DNA of 64,000 nucleotides from Vibrio tarriae (GCF_002216685.1 NZ_CP022353.1:2232001-2296000), one strand, 5' to 3'; shown: positions 19,358-29,786, numbered from the stretch's first letter. The notes: generated by a model from the letters alone, not told the origin. Made by a program: numbers and translations.

Positions 19358-19992
19358 TAGCGAGCCAGACGCATCTCGCGTTCAGCTTCAGTCAGTGAAG
19401 CCAAGAATGAATCACGTTCAAATACACGGTTCATATACACTTTCAGCTCTTTTGAGCCAGGGCCAATTAAATCAATGCCCAGCACAGGCAAACGCCATAA
19501 CAGTGGAGCAAGATAGCAATCGATCAGGCTGAACTCTTCACTCATGAAGTATTCAAACTCAGCAAACACAGGCCCTAAAGTTAACAGATCATTGCGTAGC
19601 TTATTACGCGCATTTTCAGCAACTTCAGGAGAACCATTCACTACTTTTTCTGCCAATGAATACCAGTTTCTTTCGATACGATAAATCATCAGACGGCTGT
19701 TACCACGTGCAACTGGGTAAACAGGCATAAGTGGCGGATGAGGGAAACGCTCATCTAAGTATTCCATGATGATCTTTGAGTCATACAGAGCAAGCTCGCG
19801 ATCAACCAGTGTTGGAACTGTTTTATAAGGATTTAGCTCAATCAGTTCCGCTGGAAGGTTATTCTCATCAACCAACTCAACTTCAAAACTGACGCCTTTT
19901 TCAGCTAGCACAATGCGAACCTGATGGCTATACATGTCAGATGCACTTGAAAATAGAGTCATCACAGAACGTTTGTTGGCAGCTACAGCCAT
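19357..19992 (-). CDS. sspA: Stringent starvation protein A
   Basis: A glutathione-S-transferase-fold protein without enzyme activity that binds RNA polymerase and supports acid and stationary-phase survival in E. coli. The 211 residues show the thioredoxin-like half (MTLFSSASDMYSHQVRIVLAEKG, then NPYKTVPTLVDRELALYDSKIIMEYL) and the helical half. The phage P1 late activator role and virulence links come from family knowledge. It precedes sspB, and petABC ends just upstream. Confidence 0.96.
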   Translation of the reverse strand: MAVAANKRSVMTLFSSASDMYSHQVRIVLAEKGVSFEVELVDENNLPAELIELNPYKTVPTLVDRELALYDSKIIMEYLDERFPHPPLMPVYPVARGNSRLMIYRIERNWYSLAEKVVNGSPEVAENARNKLRNDLLTLGPVFAEFEYFMSEEFSLIDCYLAPLLWRLPVLGIDLIGPGSKELKVYMNRVFERDSFLASLTEAEREMRLAR

Positions 19993-20018
19993 GGAGCCCT
20001 CCAGTACAGATGCGGGTA

Positions 20019-20048
20019 CAAAAAATCAATGGAGGCTAGAGCCTCCAC
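20019..20048 (-). terminator. Terminator downstream of petABC
   Basis: A stem GGAGGC/GCCTCC with a TAGA loop; on the minus strand it is followed by a U-run (plus-strand A at 20020-20025). It separates the bc1 operon from sspA. Confidence 0.7.
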
Positions 20049-20091
20049 TGATGAGTTAACAATCGGGAATTAGCGCAGCATAATAGCACAA

Positions 20092-20829
20092 TTAGTGCAC
20101 ATCACGCCAATACTCTTTCTTGAGTGCGACAACGACAATGGTCAAGATCACTAAGAAACCCATTGTCCACCAGCCTAAGTTTTGGCGCTCAAGCTTCATC
20201 GGCTCACCTGAATATTCCAAGAAATTCACCAAGTCACGTACTGCTTGGTTATATTCCCCTTCACTTAATTCACCGTTTCCACGCGACTTCACGCCAACCA
20301 CATGTTGAACCTCATTGCCATCGACAACTTTGGTTTCAAAAATAGGCTCAGGAGTACCTTGAAGCTCTTCAAGAACATGGGGCATACCTACGCTTGGAAA
20401 CACAATGTTATTCACGCCAAAAGGACGTGAAGGATCCGCGTAAAATGAGCGCAAATAGGTATACAACCAATCAGTTCCACGCACACGAGCAACCAGTGTC
20501 AAATCTGGTGGTGGCGCACCAAACCATTTCGCTGCCGATTTATCGGGAATCGCATTTTCCATCAATTGACCAATTTTGGTCTCAGGATCAAAAATCAGGT
20601 TTTCCTTCATTAAATCAGCTGGGATGCCAAGATCATTGGCAACCCGTTCATAACGTTGATACTGAGTAGAATGGCAACCAAAGCAGTAATTCATAAACAG
20701 CTTGGCACCATTTTGTAGCGAAGCCTGATCCGTCAAATCGTTATTGGCTTTATCTAAATGCACATTTGCTCCAGCCGCCATCGCCAGTGAAGGCAGCATA
20801 GCAAACAAAACTACAATCCATTTTTTCAT
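20092..20829 (-). CDS. petC: Cytochrome c1 subunit of the bc1 complex
   Basis: The 245 residues start with a signal peptide (to about residue 18). They carry the single c-heme motif CFGCH (C49, C52, H53) and end with a membrane anchor (FLVILTIVVVAL) that holds the heme domain on the periplasmic face. A conserved methionine in the PHVLEELQG region region probably serves as part of the heme pocket. It takes electrons from the Rieske protein and passes them to c-type cytochromes. The start overlaps the petB stop by four bases. Confidence 0.95.
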   Translation of the reverse strand: MKKWIVVLFAMLPSLAMAAGANVHLDKANNDLTDQASLQNGAKLFMNYCFGCHSTQYQRYERVANDLGIPADLMKENLIFDPETKIGQLMENAIPDKSAAKWFGAPPPDLTLVARVRGTDWLYTYLRSFYADPSRPFGVNNIVFPSVGMPHVLEELQGTPEPIFETKVVDGNEVQHVVGVKSRGNGELSEGEYNQAVRDLVNFLEYSGEPMKLERQNLGWWTMGFLVILTIVVVALKKEYWRDVH

Positions 20830-22091
20830 TTGTATGTCACCCTTGTTGGTAATGGCTTAGTGGCTTCGTTTTTGCTGTAGAAGAACAGCAACACAAAGAA
20901 CATGAAGTAACACAAGCTAAATATCTGAGCCAACAGTGTGTAGGTTGGAGTTGCAGGTAGCGCGCCTAAAATCCCTAAGGCAATAAAGCTAACAGTGAAC
21001 TGAGCAATATTGAATAAATGGAATTTGCTACGGTAACGGTAAGAACGAACCTTACAACGATCCAGCCAAGGTAACAGGAACAATACAACAATCGATGCCC
21101 CCATCGCGATAACCCCTAGCAGCTTATCTGGAACCGCACGCAAGATGGCGTAAAACGGCGTAAAGTACCAAACAGGCGCAATATGTTCTGGTGTTTTCAG
21201 TGGGTTAGCTGCTTCAAAGTTGGGCGGCTCAAGGAAGTATCCCCCCATCTCAGGATTGAAAAACAACACATAGCAGAACAAGAATAAGAATCCCGCAACA
21301 CCAATTAAATCTTTCACCGTGCCATAAGGATGGAATGGGATCGAATCGATAATGTCGTACTTCTTAGTGTAGTACTCATGGAATTTAAACTGTGATTCGT
21401 AGCCTTCACCCATTGAACCTTTTGGCAATTTGGTCTCAATACCATCAGGGTTATTTGAGCCAACTTCGTGCAGAGCCAGAATATGCAGCACGATCAAAAG
21501 TAGTAATACGATTGGCAACGCAATCACATGCAAGGCGAAGAAACGGTTTAGTGTGGCACCGGAAATGACGTAGTCACCACGGATCCATAGAGTGAGATCA
21601 TCACCAATAACCGGAATTGCACCAAACAGCGAAATGATTACCTGTGCGCCCCAGTAAGACATCTGCCCCCAAGGTAACAAGTAGCCCATAAAGGCTTCTG
21701 CCATCAACACAAGGAAAATCAGCATACCGAAGATCCACAATAGCTCACGAGGCTTTTGGTATGATCCATAAATCAAGCCACGGAACATGTGCAGATAAAC
21801 CACCACGAAAAATGCAGAAGCCCCGGTTGAATGCATGTAACGCAATAACCAACCGTACTCCACATCACGCATGATGTATTCAATCGAAGCAAAAGCGCCC
21901 TCTCCCGATGGCACATAGTTCATGGTTAACCAAATACCAGTCAGAAGTTGGTTGACCAAAACCAACATCGCAAGTGAACCAAACAGATACCAAAAGTTAA
22001 AGTTCTTTGGCATTGGGTATTCTGAAAGGTGTTTCTTGTACGCATTCATGGCAGGTAGGCGTTTTTCTACCCAATCAAGTAGAGCTTGCAT
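20826..22091 (-). CDS. petB: Cytochrome b subunit of the bc1 complex
   Basis: The quinol-oxidising membrane subunit, 421 residues with eight expected helices. The two b-hemes have the expected histidine pairs, H87/H188 and H101/H203, with 14 residues between the second pair. The Qo-site motif is PVWY at 306-309 rather than the mitochondrial PEWY. The complex moves electrons from quinol to cytochrome c1 and pumps protons. petA overlaps it by one base, so the order petA-petB-petC forms a tight operon. E. coli lacks this complex. Confidence 0.96.
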   Translation of the reverse strand: MQALLDWVEKRLPAMNAYKKHLSEYPMPKNFNFWYLFGSLAMLVLVNQLLTGIWLTMNYVPSGEGAFASIEYIMRDVEYGWLLRYMHSTGASAFFVVVYLHMFRGLIYGSYQKPRELLWIFGMLIFLVLMAEAFMGYLLPWGQMSYWGAQVIISLFGAIPVIGDDLTLWIRGDYVISGATLNRFFALHVIALPIVLLLLIVLHILALHEVGSNNPDGIETKLPKGSMGEGYESQFKFHEYYTKKYDIIDSIPFHPYGTVKDLIGVAGFLFLFCYVLFFNPEMGGYFLEPPNFEAANPLKTPEHIAPVWYFTPFYAILRAVPDKLLGVIAMGASIVVLFLLPWLDRCKVRSYRYRSKFHLFNIAQFTVSFIALGILGALPATPTYTLLAQIFSLCYFMFFVLLFFYSKNEATKPLPTRVTYK

Positions 22092-22684
22092 TATGCCTCC
22101 CCTGTCTCATCAAGACCAATCACGATCCGCGTATCACTAAGATACATGTGCGGCGGGATAACAAGATTTAGTGGTGCCGGAACAGCTTGGAATACTCGCC
22201 CTGCCATATCAAATTTTGAACCATGACATGGACAGAAGAATCCAGACTTAACCCCTTGGACTTGCTCAGAAAAAGAATCTGGAAGATAAGTTGGTGAGCA
22301 ACCCAAATGAGTACAAATACCGACTGCGATAAAGTACTCAGGCTTAATCGAACGGTAAGGATTCTGAGCATAATTAGGCTGTTGTAGCTCGTCAGAATTC
22401 GGATCACGAAGTTGGTTTTCGTGACTTTTCAAACCTTCAACGACAGCTTGTGAACGACGAACCACCCAAACAGGCTTACCACGCCATTCAACACGAACCA
22501 TCTGCCCTTCTTCGAGTTTACTGATTTCAACCTCGACAGGGGCACCGGCCGCTTTTGCTTTCGCGCTCGGGTTCCACGATTTTATAAAAGGTACGGCAAC
22601 CGCAACGGCTCCTAAACCACCCACAACGGCCGTTGTAGCGGTCAGAAATCGTCTGCGGCCTTGATTTAGAGGCGCATTACTCAT
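22091..22684 (-). CDS. petA: Rieske iron-sulfur subunit of the bc1 complex
   Basis: The 197-residue protein carries both Rieske cluster motifs, CTHLGC (C124, H126, C129) and CPCHGS (C151, C153, H154). The N-terminus has twin arginines before a hydrophobic segment (RRRFLTATTAVVGG), which fits Tat export with the helix kept as an anchor. It is the first gene of petABC. The 250 bases upstream, before the rpsI terminator, hold its promoter region but I saw no convincing box. Confidence 0.97.
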   Translation of the reverse strand: MSNAPLNQGRRRFLTATTAVVGGLGAVAVAVPFIKSWNPSAKAKAAGAPVEVEISKLEEGQMVRVEWRGKPVWVVRRSQAVVEGLKSHENQLRDPNSDELQQPNYAQNPYRSIKPEYFIAVGICTHLGCSPTYLPDSFSEQVQGVKSGFFCPCHGSKFDMAGRVFQAVPAPLNLVIPPHMYLSDTRIVIGLDETGEA

Positions 22685-23011
22685 CCAGACATTCTCCCAT
22701 TTGCTCCTTATGGATCCTGCTTATTCCGTTTAAAGAGCAAGGCTAACAAACACGAGTTTATTTTGTATTTATTTGATAGCAAATGATAAATAAAACCCTA
22801 CTTTTTGACAAGATAAAGCTACCTTTCTGTAACATTTGTCAATTCAAATCGCTCGCGGCATCACAAAAGGAACAACTTATTTATCGAGTATTGAGAAGAG
22901 GGGAATTAGGAATCTGCCAAGCAGACCTTGAGATGTAAAAAACCCGGCCATAAAGCCGGGTTTTTGAACCACATCCAGTAACACTGGAGCGTATTTTTCC
23001 AAAAGGAAAAA
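22685..23011. other. Gap between petA and rpsI
   Basis: A 327-base AT-rich stretch. It contains the upstream region of petA (plus-strand 22685 to about 22900) and, at 22937-22965, the rpsI terminator. I see no gene or repeat in it. Confidence 0.6.
22937..22965 (-). terminator. Terminator of rplM-rpsI
   Basis: An 11-bp stem (AAAAACCCGGC / GCCGGGTTTTT) with a six-base loop; the A-run on its left is the U-tract in the minus-strand transcript. Confidence 0.88.
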
Positions 23012-23419
<408 letters not shown>

Positions 23420-23848
23420 TTAGATGTCCAGTACTTTTGGTTGTTGAGCAGCATGGTTGTGCTCAGCGCCAGCGTAAACTTTCAGCTTACGGTACATAGC
23501 ACGGCCTAGAGGACCTTTTGGCAACATACCTTTAACCGCTAACTCAAGTACCATTTCTGGCTTACGCTCAATCAGCTTCTCGAAGCTGAATGACTTCAGG
23601 CCACCTGGGAACTCAGAGTGACGGTGGTACATCTTGTTCTTAGCCTTGTTACCTGTAACAGTAACTTTCTCCGCATTCACAACGATGATGTAATCACCAG
23701 TGTCAACGTGTGGAGTGTATTCAGCTTTGTGTTTGCCACGTAGGCGAGATGCAATTTCACTTGCTAGACGGCCAAGAGTTTTACCTTCAGCGTCTACAAC
23801 GTACCAGTCGCGTTTTACAGTTTCTGGTTTAGCAACGAAAGTTTTCAT
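23420..23848 (-). CDS. rplM: 50S ribosomal protein L13
   Basis: 142 residues, the standard length, with [31 protein letters not shown] and the [21 protein letters not shown] block. First gene of rplM-rpsI. In E. coli L13 represses its own mRNA leader. The 223 bases upstream (23849-24071) include a GGGAGC-GAAA-GCTCC hairpin close to the start, which could take part in such control; that is inference. Confidence 0.98.
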
Positions 23849-24071
23849 GCTAATAATAACCCGTTAATTTAAATTTACACTTCAAGGAGCTTTCGCTCCC
23901 ACTGTCTAAGAGCCCAGTCATCACCCCTTCGAGTGGGTGGCACTCTCGGCCACAAAGGACCTGCAGTAACGGTGGGTCGCAGGATTATAGAGAAGGGCGC
24001 AGAAAAAATCACCTTTTTTTGCATGAAAAGAGAAAAAAAATCCACGCCTTACTGGGGAAGCCATTTTGTGC

Positions 24072-25175
24072 TCAGCCCAAGTGCTCCTTCGCTAAGTAAT
24101 CATGACTTTGCATTTCAATTAAGCGTGATTGGCAGCGTTTAAATTCAAATTCTAACAAACCATCGGTATACAGATCGGTAAGGGGCACTTCAGCAGAAAT
24201 AATTAACTTTACATGTCGCTCATAAAACTCATCTACCAGCGCAATAAAGCGCCTCGCGGCATCATCGCTACTTTTGTTCATCTGTTTGACATCCGCCAGC
24301 AGCACAGTGTGATAAATTTTCGACAGCTCAATATAGTCATTTTGGCTACGTGCCGTTTGGCATAACTGAGCAAAGGTCGCATACAATACTCCATCGCCAG
24401 CCGCTTCAACCGTAATCATTCGGTGATTCACGTCGATCTGCGTCTCTGGAGCCTGCTCTGAGCTGATCAACTGCTGGAAGTAACGCTGTAGGTTATCAGT
24501 CGCTTTACTGTCTAAAGGGTAATGATAAATTTCCGCTTGTTGTAAGGTTCTCAAACGATAATCGACACCACTATCTACATTTAGGATCTGACAATGCGTT
24601 TCCACCAACGCAATTGCAGGTAGGAATCGGGCTCGCTGTAACCCATTGCGGTACAAATCCTTGGGGGCAATATTCGAAGTGGCTACCAATACGATACCGC
24701 GTCTAAATAAGGCCTCGAACAGAGTTCCAAGGATCATCGCATCAGTAATATCCGAGACGAAAAACTCATCAAAACAGATAATGTTTGCCTCAGCACAAAA
24801 GCGATCAGCCACAATTTCAAGTGGATCACTGACGTCTGATAAAGTGCGTAATTCATCGTGCACCCGATACATAAAGCGATGAAAATGAACCCTAAGCTTC
24901 TTTTCTGTCGGCAAGGCTTCAAAAAAAGTATCCATAAGATAGGTTTTACCGCGTCCGACACCTCCCCACATATAGAGACCTTGTGGCGGTTGCGCCACTG
25001 GTGGCTTCTTACCGATAAGCTTTTGCCACATAGAAGGTCGTACCACTGGCTGATTGAGGTAGTTTAGCCATTGGTGATACAAATCATCTAAGGCATCCAC
25101 GGCACGCGCCTGTGCTTCATCACTATAAAAATCAGTGCGTTGTAAATCTTTTTCGTATCGCTGCTTCGGAGTCAT
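24072..25175 (-). CDS. zapE: Cell-division ATPase ZapE (AFG1-like)
   Basis: A 367-residue AAA-type ATPase with Walker A GGVGRGKTYLMD near residues 71-82 and Walker B IICFDEFFVSD. In E. coli ZapE associates with the Z-ring and is needed under stress or at high temperature; the eukaryotic relative AFG1 acts in mitochondrial protein quality control. It is divergent from zapG, another division-linked gene, as in E. coli (yhcM-yhcB). Confidence 0.95.
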   Translation of the reverse strand: MTPKQRYEKDLQRTDFYSDEAQARAVDALDDLYHQWLNYLNQPVVRPSMWQKLIGKKPPVAQPPQGLYMWGGVGRGKTYLMDTFFEALPTEKKLRVHFHRFMYRVHDELRTLSDVSDPLEIVADRFCAEANIICFDEFFVSDITDAMILGTLFEALFRRGIVLVATSNIAPKDLYRNGLQRARFLPAIALVETHCQILNVDSGVDYRLRTLQQAEIYHYPLDSKATDNLQRYFQQLISSEQAPETQIDVNHRMITVEAAGDGVLYATFAQLCQTARSQNDYIELSKIYHTVLLADVKQMNKSSDDAARRFIALVDEFYERHVKLIISAEVPLTDLYTDGLLEFEFKRCQSRLIEMQSHDYLAKEHLG

Positions 25176-25328
25176 ATTGGTCTACTACAGTTACAAGGAG
25201 AGTCACAAACACAAAATGGCTGACGTGCATTTTGCTTTATCCAACTTGGGTCTCATAGTAACATGTCCCTCGTACATGTGTAACCGATGGGTAAAAAACA
25301 TGTTAAATAACAACAATAAGGAGCTGTT

Positions 25329-25766
25329 ATGCCTTGGATCTATGCCATTGCTGGATTGCTAGTGGGGATTGTTGTCGGGATGCTGATCGCTCGTTTAACT
25401 ACCCCTCAATACAAGACGCAGAAGAACCTGCAAAAAGAACTCGAGAGCGCAAAATTTACCATAGAGCAGCAGCGCCAAGAACTGTCTGATCACTTTGCGC
25501 AGGCAGCAGAAATGCTCGACACCCTAGGCAAAGATTACACTAAGCTGTATCAACACATGGCGAAAACCGCCACCGATTTGATCCCCAATTTACCTGAACA
25601 AGATAACCCATTCAGTAAATTGGCTCAGCAAAAAGAAGAGAACAAACAGCCAGAAGAGCTCGAACAACCACCTAAGGATTACGCATTGGGTGCCACAGGC
25701 CTTTTGCGCGGTGAAGAAAAAGCGATCATTCGCTCAGCCGATTTGCTTAACGCCAAAGCCAGCTAA
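25329..25766 (+). CDS. zapG: Envelope biogenesis/division protein ZapG (YhcB, DUF1043)
   Basis: A 145-residue inner-membrane protein. One N-terminal helix (about residues 3-22) is followed by a long coiled coil (about 30-90) and a polar tail. The family is tied to cell division and to coordination of envelope synthesis. AAGGAG lies seven bases before the ATG. Its neighbours are zapE (divergent) and degQ, the same context as in E. coli. Confidence 0.93.
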   Translation: MPWIYAIAGLLVGIVVGMLIARLTTPQYKTQKNLQKELESAKFTIEQQRQELSDHFAQAAEMLDTLGKDYTKLYQHMAKTATDLIPNLPEQDNPFSKLAQQKEENKQPEELEQPPKDYALGATGLLRGEEKAIIRSADLLNAKAS

Positions 25767-25894
25767 TCGATTCCCGCTACTTTACGGTGAACTTTGTAAA
25801 GGTTTTTGAGACATAACTCGCAGACTGTCAGTTGAAGTTTCTTGAAATGGACATATTTTCTACTTCAACCGGACGTTAATTTGTTGAGGAGCTT

Positions 25895-27265
25895 ATGATG
25901 AAAAAACCTTTACTTGTTTTAACTGCTCTGTCTCTTAGTTTGAGCGCGATTCTCTCGCCTTTGCCTGCAACTGCAGCGCTTCCTCTCTCAGTCAATGGAG
26001 AGCAGATTCCTAGCCTAGCCCCGATGCTTGAAAAGGTCACTCCCGCCGTGGTGAGCATCGATGTGGAAGGCACTCAAGTATCAAGGCAGCGTCTGCCGGA
26101 TCAGTTTCGTTTTTTCTTCGGACCGGATTTTCCGACCGAGCAACTCCAAGAGCGGCCTTTCCGTGGCTTAGGTTCTGGGGTCATCATTAACGCTGATAAA
26201 GGTTATGTCGTTACTAACTACCATGTCATTAATGGGGCTGAAAAAATTCGCGTCAAACTGTATGACGGTCGCGAGTTTGATGCAGAACTTGTCGGTGGTG
26301 ATGAGATGTCTGATGTCGCCTTGCTCAAGCTAAACAAAGCGAAAAACCTCACCGAGATCCGTATCGCGGACTCCGATAAACTGCGAGTCGGTGATTTTGC
26401 AGTGGCCATCGGTAACCCATTTGGCTTAGGGCAAACTGTGACCTCTGGCATTGTCTCAGCGTTAGGGCGTAGTGGTTTGAATATCGAAAACTTTGAAAAC
26501 TTCATCCAGACCGATGCCGCCATCAACAGCGGCAACTCAGGGGGTGCTCTGGTTAACCTTAATGGTGAACTCATCGGCATCAACACCGCGATCCTTGGTC
26601 CAAACGGTGGCAACGTAGGTATAGGTTTTGCCATCCCATCGAATATGATGAAAAATCTGACCGATCAAATTCTTGAGTTTGGTGAAGTGAAACGCGGCAT
26701 GCTTGGTGTACAAGGCGGTGAAATCACTTCCGAACTGGCTGACGCGCTCGGCTATGAATCCTCAAAAGGTGCTTTTGTCAGCCAAGTGGTTCCTGACAGT
26801 GCTGCGGATAAAGCTGGCATCAAAGCGGGTGATATCATTACGTCGCTGAATGGTAAAAAAATCGATACCTTCTCTGAGCTACGCGCGAAAGTTGCGACCT
26901 TAGGCGCAGGAAAAACCATTACTCTTGGAGTGCTGCGTGATGGTAAGAATCAAAATATTGATGTAACGCTTGGGGAGCAGCAAAATGCCAAGACCAAAGC
27001 AGAATCACTGCATCAAGGTTTGAGCGGCGCAGAGTTAAGCAACACCACTGACAGCGATCCTATTCAGGGCGTTAAGGTTACTGAGGTTCAAAAAGGCTCT
27101 GCCGCTGAATCTTACCAGCTACAAAAAGACGACATTATCATTGGCGTTAACCGTAAGCGGGTGAAAAATATCGCCGAGTTGCGTGCGATTATGGAAAAAT
27201 CACCGAATATTTTGGCATTGAACATCCAACGTGGAGAGAGAACGCTTTACTTAGTTGTTCGCTAA
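25895..27265 (+). CDS. degQ: Periplasmic serine endoprotease DegQ
   Basis: A DegP/DegQ-type protease-chaperone that clears misfolded envelope proteins. The 456-residue precursor has a signal peptide (to about residue 28) and the catalytic triad H110, D140 and S215 (GNSGGAL). Two PDZ domains follow, at roughly 260-350 and 370-450. The short LA loop between the first strands is more like DegQ than DegP. The start is a double ATG after GAGGAG. It has its own terminator before degS. Confidence 0.95.
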   Translation: MMKKPLLVLTALSLSLSAILSPLPATAALPLSVNGEQIPSLAPMLEKVTPAVVSIDVEGTQVSRQRLPDQFRFFFGPDFPTEQLQERPFRGLGSGVIINADKGYVVTNYHVINGAEKIRVKLYDGREFDAELVGGDEMSDVALLKLNKAKNLTEIRIADSDKLRVGDFAVAIGNPFGLGQTVTSGIVSALGRSGLNIENFENFIQTDAAINSGNSGGALVNLNGELIGINTAILGPNGGNVGIGFAIPSNMMKNLTDQILEFGEVKRGMLGVQGGEITSELADALGYESSKGAFVSQVVPDSAADKAGIKAGDIITSLNGKKIDTFSELRAKVATLGAGKTITLGVLRDGKNQNIDVTLGEQQNAKTKAESLHQGLSGAELSNTTDSDPIQGVKVTEVQKGSAAESYQLQKDDIIIGVNRKRVKNIAELRAIMEKSPNILALNIQRGERTLYLVVR

Positions 27266-27274
27266 TTATCACTC

Positions 27275-27310
27275 AGCGTTACCGCTTATTGAGCGGTAAC
27301 GCTTTCTTTC
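27275..27310 (+). terminator. Terminator after degQ
   Basis: A perfect 12-bp stem (AGCGTTACCGCT / AGCGGTAACGCT) with a five-base loop and a TTCTTTCC tail. degS therefore probably has its own promoter in the 130 bases that follow. Confidence 0.88.
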
Positions 27311-27441
27311 CTTCAAAAACCCCCAAACTTGCACAAAAACTTATTCATAAGCTACAGATGCAACTTTGGCGAAATGCCTTTCCAGTGTTATTCTTGCCCA
27401 CTCGCAGTGAGGAATTTAGTCAATATTGAGTTGGGGAAACT

Positions 27442-28501
27442 ATGCTGAAATTTTGGGTTCGCTCAATCAGCCTTGGGTTGTTGGCTGCGATTGCCATTAT
27501 TATGGTGACACCCTCACTACGCGCCAAATTAATGCCCGTTGTCGAACAACCACGCAACATCGGCGCTCTACAAATCTCATTTAATGAAGCGGTACGCAAA
27601 GCCGCCCCTGCCGTCGTCAATATTTATAACCGTAAATACAGCGAAAATGATCGCCGTAAACTCTCGATTCAAGGTTTAGGATCCGGTGTCATTGTCAGCG
27701 AAAAAGGCTACATCATCACCAACTACCACGTCGTCGCGCAGGCCGATCAAATCGTCGTTGCTCTACAAGATGGGCGAGCCGCAGCAGCACAATTGGTGGG
27801 GAAAGATCGCCGTACCGATATTGCCATATTACGAGTAGAAGGCACGGGCTTACCGGTGATTCCACTCAATCCAGATTACCATCCCAAAGTCGGGGACGTG
27901 GTATTGGCGATTGGTAACCCTTACAACTTAGGGCAAACCACGACTTTCGGAATTATCTCGGCCACCGGACGTTCATCCATCAGCGCTGATGGTCGCCAAG
28001 CCTTTATTCAAACTGATGCCGCAATCAATGACGGCAACTCGGGTGGCGCATTGGTCAATACCCAAGGTGAACTGGTCGGCATCAATACCGCCTCTTTTCA
28101 ACAAGCCACCGATCTCGAAACTTACGGGATCTCGTTTGCGATTCCCTACTCTTTGGCCAGTAAAATCATGACCAAAATCATTGCTGATGGCCGCGTGATC
28201 CGTGGTTATATCGGCGTCGACGGTCAAGATATTAACTCGATGACGTCACGTCTTCTCGGTAATGAGCATGTCGGCGGGATCATTATTTTAGGCGTCGATC
28301 TCAATGGACCCGCAGCCCGAGCAGGCTTTATAGAGCAAGATATTTTGCTGAAAATCGACGGAAAAAAAAATTAATGGTCGCCAGAATGTCACGGATACCG
28401 TCACCGATCTTCGCCCCGGCACTGTGGTGGATTTCACCTTGCTGCGTAAAGGTGAAGAGATTGTACTCCCAGTTACGATTGGTGAAGACACTCGAGATTA
28501 A
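27442..28501 (+). pseudogene. degS: Site-1 protease DegS, frameshifted inside the PDZ domain
   Basis: DegS senses unfolded outer-membrane proteins through its PDZ domain and cuts RseA to release sigma-E. The N-terminal anchor (about residues 4-24) and the triad H96, D126 and S200 (GNSGGAL) are intact. A run of nine A at 28362-28370 shifts the frame, giving KIDGKKN and a stop at 28372-28374 after 310 residues. With eight A the frame would continue as KKINGRQNVTDTVTDLRPG to a TAA at 28499-28501, for 352 residues, close to the 355 of E. coli. The open frame as read is 27442-28374. Without the second half of the PDZ the domain probably cannot fold or bind peptides. A sequencing error in the homopolymer or slippage that restores the frame is possible. 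Confidence 0.88.
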
Positions 28502-28564
28502 ACGTGAGTGATTCTGAAAGGTTCCACTCATCGACGATGAAACCTTCGACGTTAAAATGGAGCA

Positions 28565-28597
28565 CAAAAAAGCGGAGCCCTTGGGCTCCGCTTTTTA
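28565..28597. terminator. Terminator between degS and rplS
   Basis: A strong stem (AAAAAGCGGAGCCC / GGGCTCCGCTTTTT) with a two-base loop lies between convergent genes and ends the rpsP-rplS operon. Confidence 0.9.
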
Positions 28598-28620
28598 CTA
28601 CGAGAACGAGAGTTCTAGCA

Positions 28621-28974
28621 TTACTTCTTAGCCAGCTTCTCTTTGATACGAGCAGCTTTACCAGATAGGTCACGCAGGTAGTACAGTTTGGCACGACGTA
28701 CTGCACCGCGACGTTTAACTTCAATGCTATCAACTACTGGAGAGTGAGTTTGGAACGTACGCTCAACACCTTCGCCGTTAGAGATTTTACGAACGGTGAA
28801 TGCTGAGTGCAGACCACGGTTACGGATTGCGATTACGATGCCTTCAAAAGCCTGTAGACGCTCACGGTCACCTTCTTTTACCTTAACTTGAACCACAACA
28901 GTGTCGCCTGGTGCAAATTGAGGCAGGTCTTGTTTCATTTGCTCTTGTTCTAGAGCCTTGATGATGTTACTCAT
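28621..28974 (-). CDS. rplS: 50S ribosomal protein L19
   Basis: 117 residues with the L19 signature: [30 protein letters not shown] start region, [10 protein letters not shown] and the basic [22 protein letters not shown] block. Last gene of rpsP-rimM-trmD-rplS. Confidence 0.98.
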   Translation of the reverse strand: MSNIIKALEQEQMKQDLPQFAPGDTVVVQVKVKEGDRERLQAFEGIVIAIRNRGLHSAFTVRKISNGEGVERTFQTHSPVVDSIEVKRRGAVRRAKLYYLRDLSGKAARIKEKLAKK

Positions 28975-29015
28975 TGTCTAAATTCCTAGAATAAACTGAT
29001 ACTAAATTTAATAGG

Positions 29016-29759
29016 TTACTGATGACGAGTCTCTTTAATGTACTCGGTCAGTAATTGTTCCTGTTCGTCAGTCAGAGCTAGGTTTTCCAGGAGCTCCGGT
29101 CTTCTAAGCCAGGTACGGCCAAGCGACTGCTTGAGTCGCCAACGACGAATGTCCTCATGATTGCCGGATTTCAGTACCGCTGGCACCTCTTTTCCGTCCA
29201 ATACCTCGGGACGCGTGTAGTGAGGACAATCCAGCAAACCATTGGCAAAAGAGTCTTCTTCTGCTGACGCAAAATCCCCTAATACTCCCGGAATGAACCG
29301 CGAGACAGAATCAATCAACGTCATGGCTGGGAGTTCCCCACCCGTCATTACAAAATCACCAATTGACCATTCTTCGTCAACTTCAGATTCAATAATGCGT
29401 TCATCTACCCCTTCATAGCGACCGCAAATCAGAATCAGATTCTGGTTTTGCGCCAGCTCTTCCACACCTTGTTGGTCGAGTTTTCGACCTTGCGGAGAGA
29501 GGTAAATCACTTTCGTCTTACCCGGTGACGCTTGTTTCGCAGCATGGATGGCATCGCGCAAAGGTTGCACCATCATCAACATGCCGGGACCGCCACCGTA
29601 GGGTTTATCATCGACGGTGCGACGTTTGTCATGAGCGAAATCACGAGGATTCCAAGCTTCAACTGACAACAACCCTTTTTTAACCGCCTGACCTGTTACT
29701 CCAAAATCGGTAACGCTGCGGAACATTTCAGGAAATAGGCTAACGATGCCAACCCACAT
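29016..29759 (-). CDS. trmD: tRNA (guanine-37 N1)-methyltransferase
   Basis: Methylates G37 next to the anticodon to prevent frameshifting. At 247 residues it has the SPOUT knot motifs: [13 protein letters not shown] at the start, [21 protein letters not shown], and [15 protein letters not shown] at the S-adenosylmethionine site. Third gene of the operon, 27 bases after rimM. Confidence 0.98.
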
Positions 29760-29786
29760 GTTTCCTCGCTTATTCGATTTTAAGAG

